NCBI RefSeq assembly: GCF_001881565.1
Contig: NZ_MPDJ01000003.1
Coordinates: forward strand, 1-64,000
Direction: 5' to 3'
Origin: Eisenbergiella tayi
GTDB taxonomy: Bacteria; Bacillota; Clostridia; Lachnospirales; Lachnospiraceae
DNA length: 64,000 nucleotides
Positions 63,646 through 64,000 of this stretch are shown in pieces. The notes beneath the pieces are model-generated. The model ran no database searches. It had not been told where the DNA came from and saw only the letters and a list, made by a program, of their open reading frames with translations. Position numbers and translations under genes: made by a program. Positions within the stretch are counted from its first letter, which is position 1. The number at the start of each line of letters is the position of its first letter.

Positions 63646-63675
63646 TTGACTTATGGTTTTATAGAACGATACAAT
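63646..63675 (+). promoter_or_regulatory. Sigma-A-like promoter of the last gene
   Basis: TTGACT and TACAAT with an 18-base spacer, 70 bases before the start codon of the divergent gene. Confidence 0.55.
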
Positions 63676-63745
63676 AAAACTATATAGTTTATTTTTTCGT
63701 TAGTACGTTACGGAGCGAGTTACAATCATCAGAAGGAGGAAAAAA

Positions 63746-64000
63746 ATGAAGGATGAATTATCAGTAAAGGTTCAGGGGACAAATGATCTGACCTTCAATG
63801 TACAGGCGGATCTGGATTTCACATTGATCGGCACCAAACTGAAAATGGCCTTTTCAAAGATAGGGGGTGAAAATGCCTTTGTGATTCTGCCTGGTGAACT
63901 TCAGACCACAGAAGGAATGACCATCGGGGAGATGGTGGATGCGATTAATCAGTTCGGCAAGGACTATGACCCTTCTATGACCTCTGATCTGACAAAGGAT
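63746..64000 (+). CDS. Uncharacterised protein, cut by the window end
   Basis: The first 85 residues of an unrecognised protein: MKDELSVKVQGTNDLTF, a beta-rich stretch (LDFTLIGTKLKMAFSKIGG, AFVILPGELQTTEG) then helical MTIGEMVDAINQFGK. No signal peptide. AAGGAGGAAAAAA precedes the ATG. Divergent from the Hint-protein operon over 219 bases, and so perhaps part of the same system. The 3' end is outside the window. Confidence 0.7.
   Translation, partial: MKDELSVKVQGTNDLTFNVQADLDFTLIGTKLKMAFSKIGGENAFVILPGELQTTEGMTIGEMVDAINQFGKDYDPSMTSDLTKD

Noticed and set aside
1..64000. tRNA, rRNA, CRISPR array, prophage or integrase
   Set aside because: No cloverleaf, rRNA-like segment, regularly spaced repeats, recombinase or phage structural motif was recognised on either strand by eye.

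Overview
The window looks like a contig end from an anaerobic, spore-forming member of the Clostridia, most likely Lachnospiraceae. This rests on moderate GC, strong AGGAGG-type ribosome binding sites, dense carbohydrate ABC transporters without a local ATPase, glycyl radical enzymes, GntR/LacI and AraC regulators, an orphan spoVAC and a YtrA-type GntR operon. No rRNA, tRNA, CRISPR array or insertion sequence was seen. The taxonomic call is inference from gene content and style, not from a marker gene.

Left end (1-3346): the first 156 bases are a near-identical copy of an internal piece of the permease gene at 5812-6696. They join a sequence resembling the Tn5/Nextera mosaic end, so the extreme left end is probably an assembly or library artefact. 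After it come feoA, feoB and a Fur-family regulator (ferrous iron uptake).

Module A (3383-20216): a divergent GntR/LacI-type regulator, two LplB/YtcP-type permeases, a large lipoprotein binding protein, an unassigned TIM-barrel hydrolase, a glycyl-radical activase, a glycyl radical enzyme (GRE) and two GH38 alpha-mannosidases. The likely flow is uptake of a mannose-containing glycan or glycoside, trimming in the cytoplasm, and radical chemistry on a released moiety.

Middle (20277-23132): an acyltransferase with a zinc ribbon and a solitary AAA ATPase. Module B (23133-38539): an AraC regulator divergent from a second unassigned hydrolase, a broken response regulator, a second GntR/LacI-type regulator, a different type of sugar ABC transporter, a second activase plus GRE pair closely similar to the first, an SDR oxidoreductase, a ManD/RspA-like dehydratase of the enolase superfamily and a degenerate SDR. 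The regulator, activase and GRE are thus duplicated, while the transporter and hydrolases differ. Half-sites reading TTTGTTAT occur in both control regions.

Right-centre (38609-54170): orphan spoVAC, a transglutaminase-like protein, a MATE exporter, a two-component system, a PocR-AraC regulator divergent from a UroD-family methyltransferase with a 350-base giant inverted repeat between them, an unknown 521-residue protein, a truncated sugar-binding lipoprotein next to a UPF0175/DUF3368 toxin-antitoxin pair, an ABC-2 exporter with a double-MerR regulator, and a YtrA-type regulator with its ABC operon behind a perfect 38-base palindrome.

Right end (54215-64000): a tight five-gene minus-strand operon of unrecognised large proteins without signal peptides. 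Its first gene has a Hint (intein-like) domain inserted ahead of a domain resembling zinc-dependent phospholipase-type hydrolases; other members carry Ig-like repeats or a coiled coil. A divergent gene runs off the window. This operon and the paired GRE modules are the best candidates for undescribed biology.
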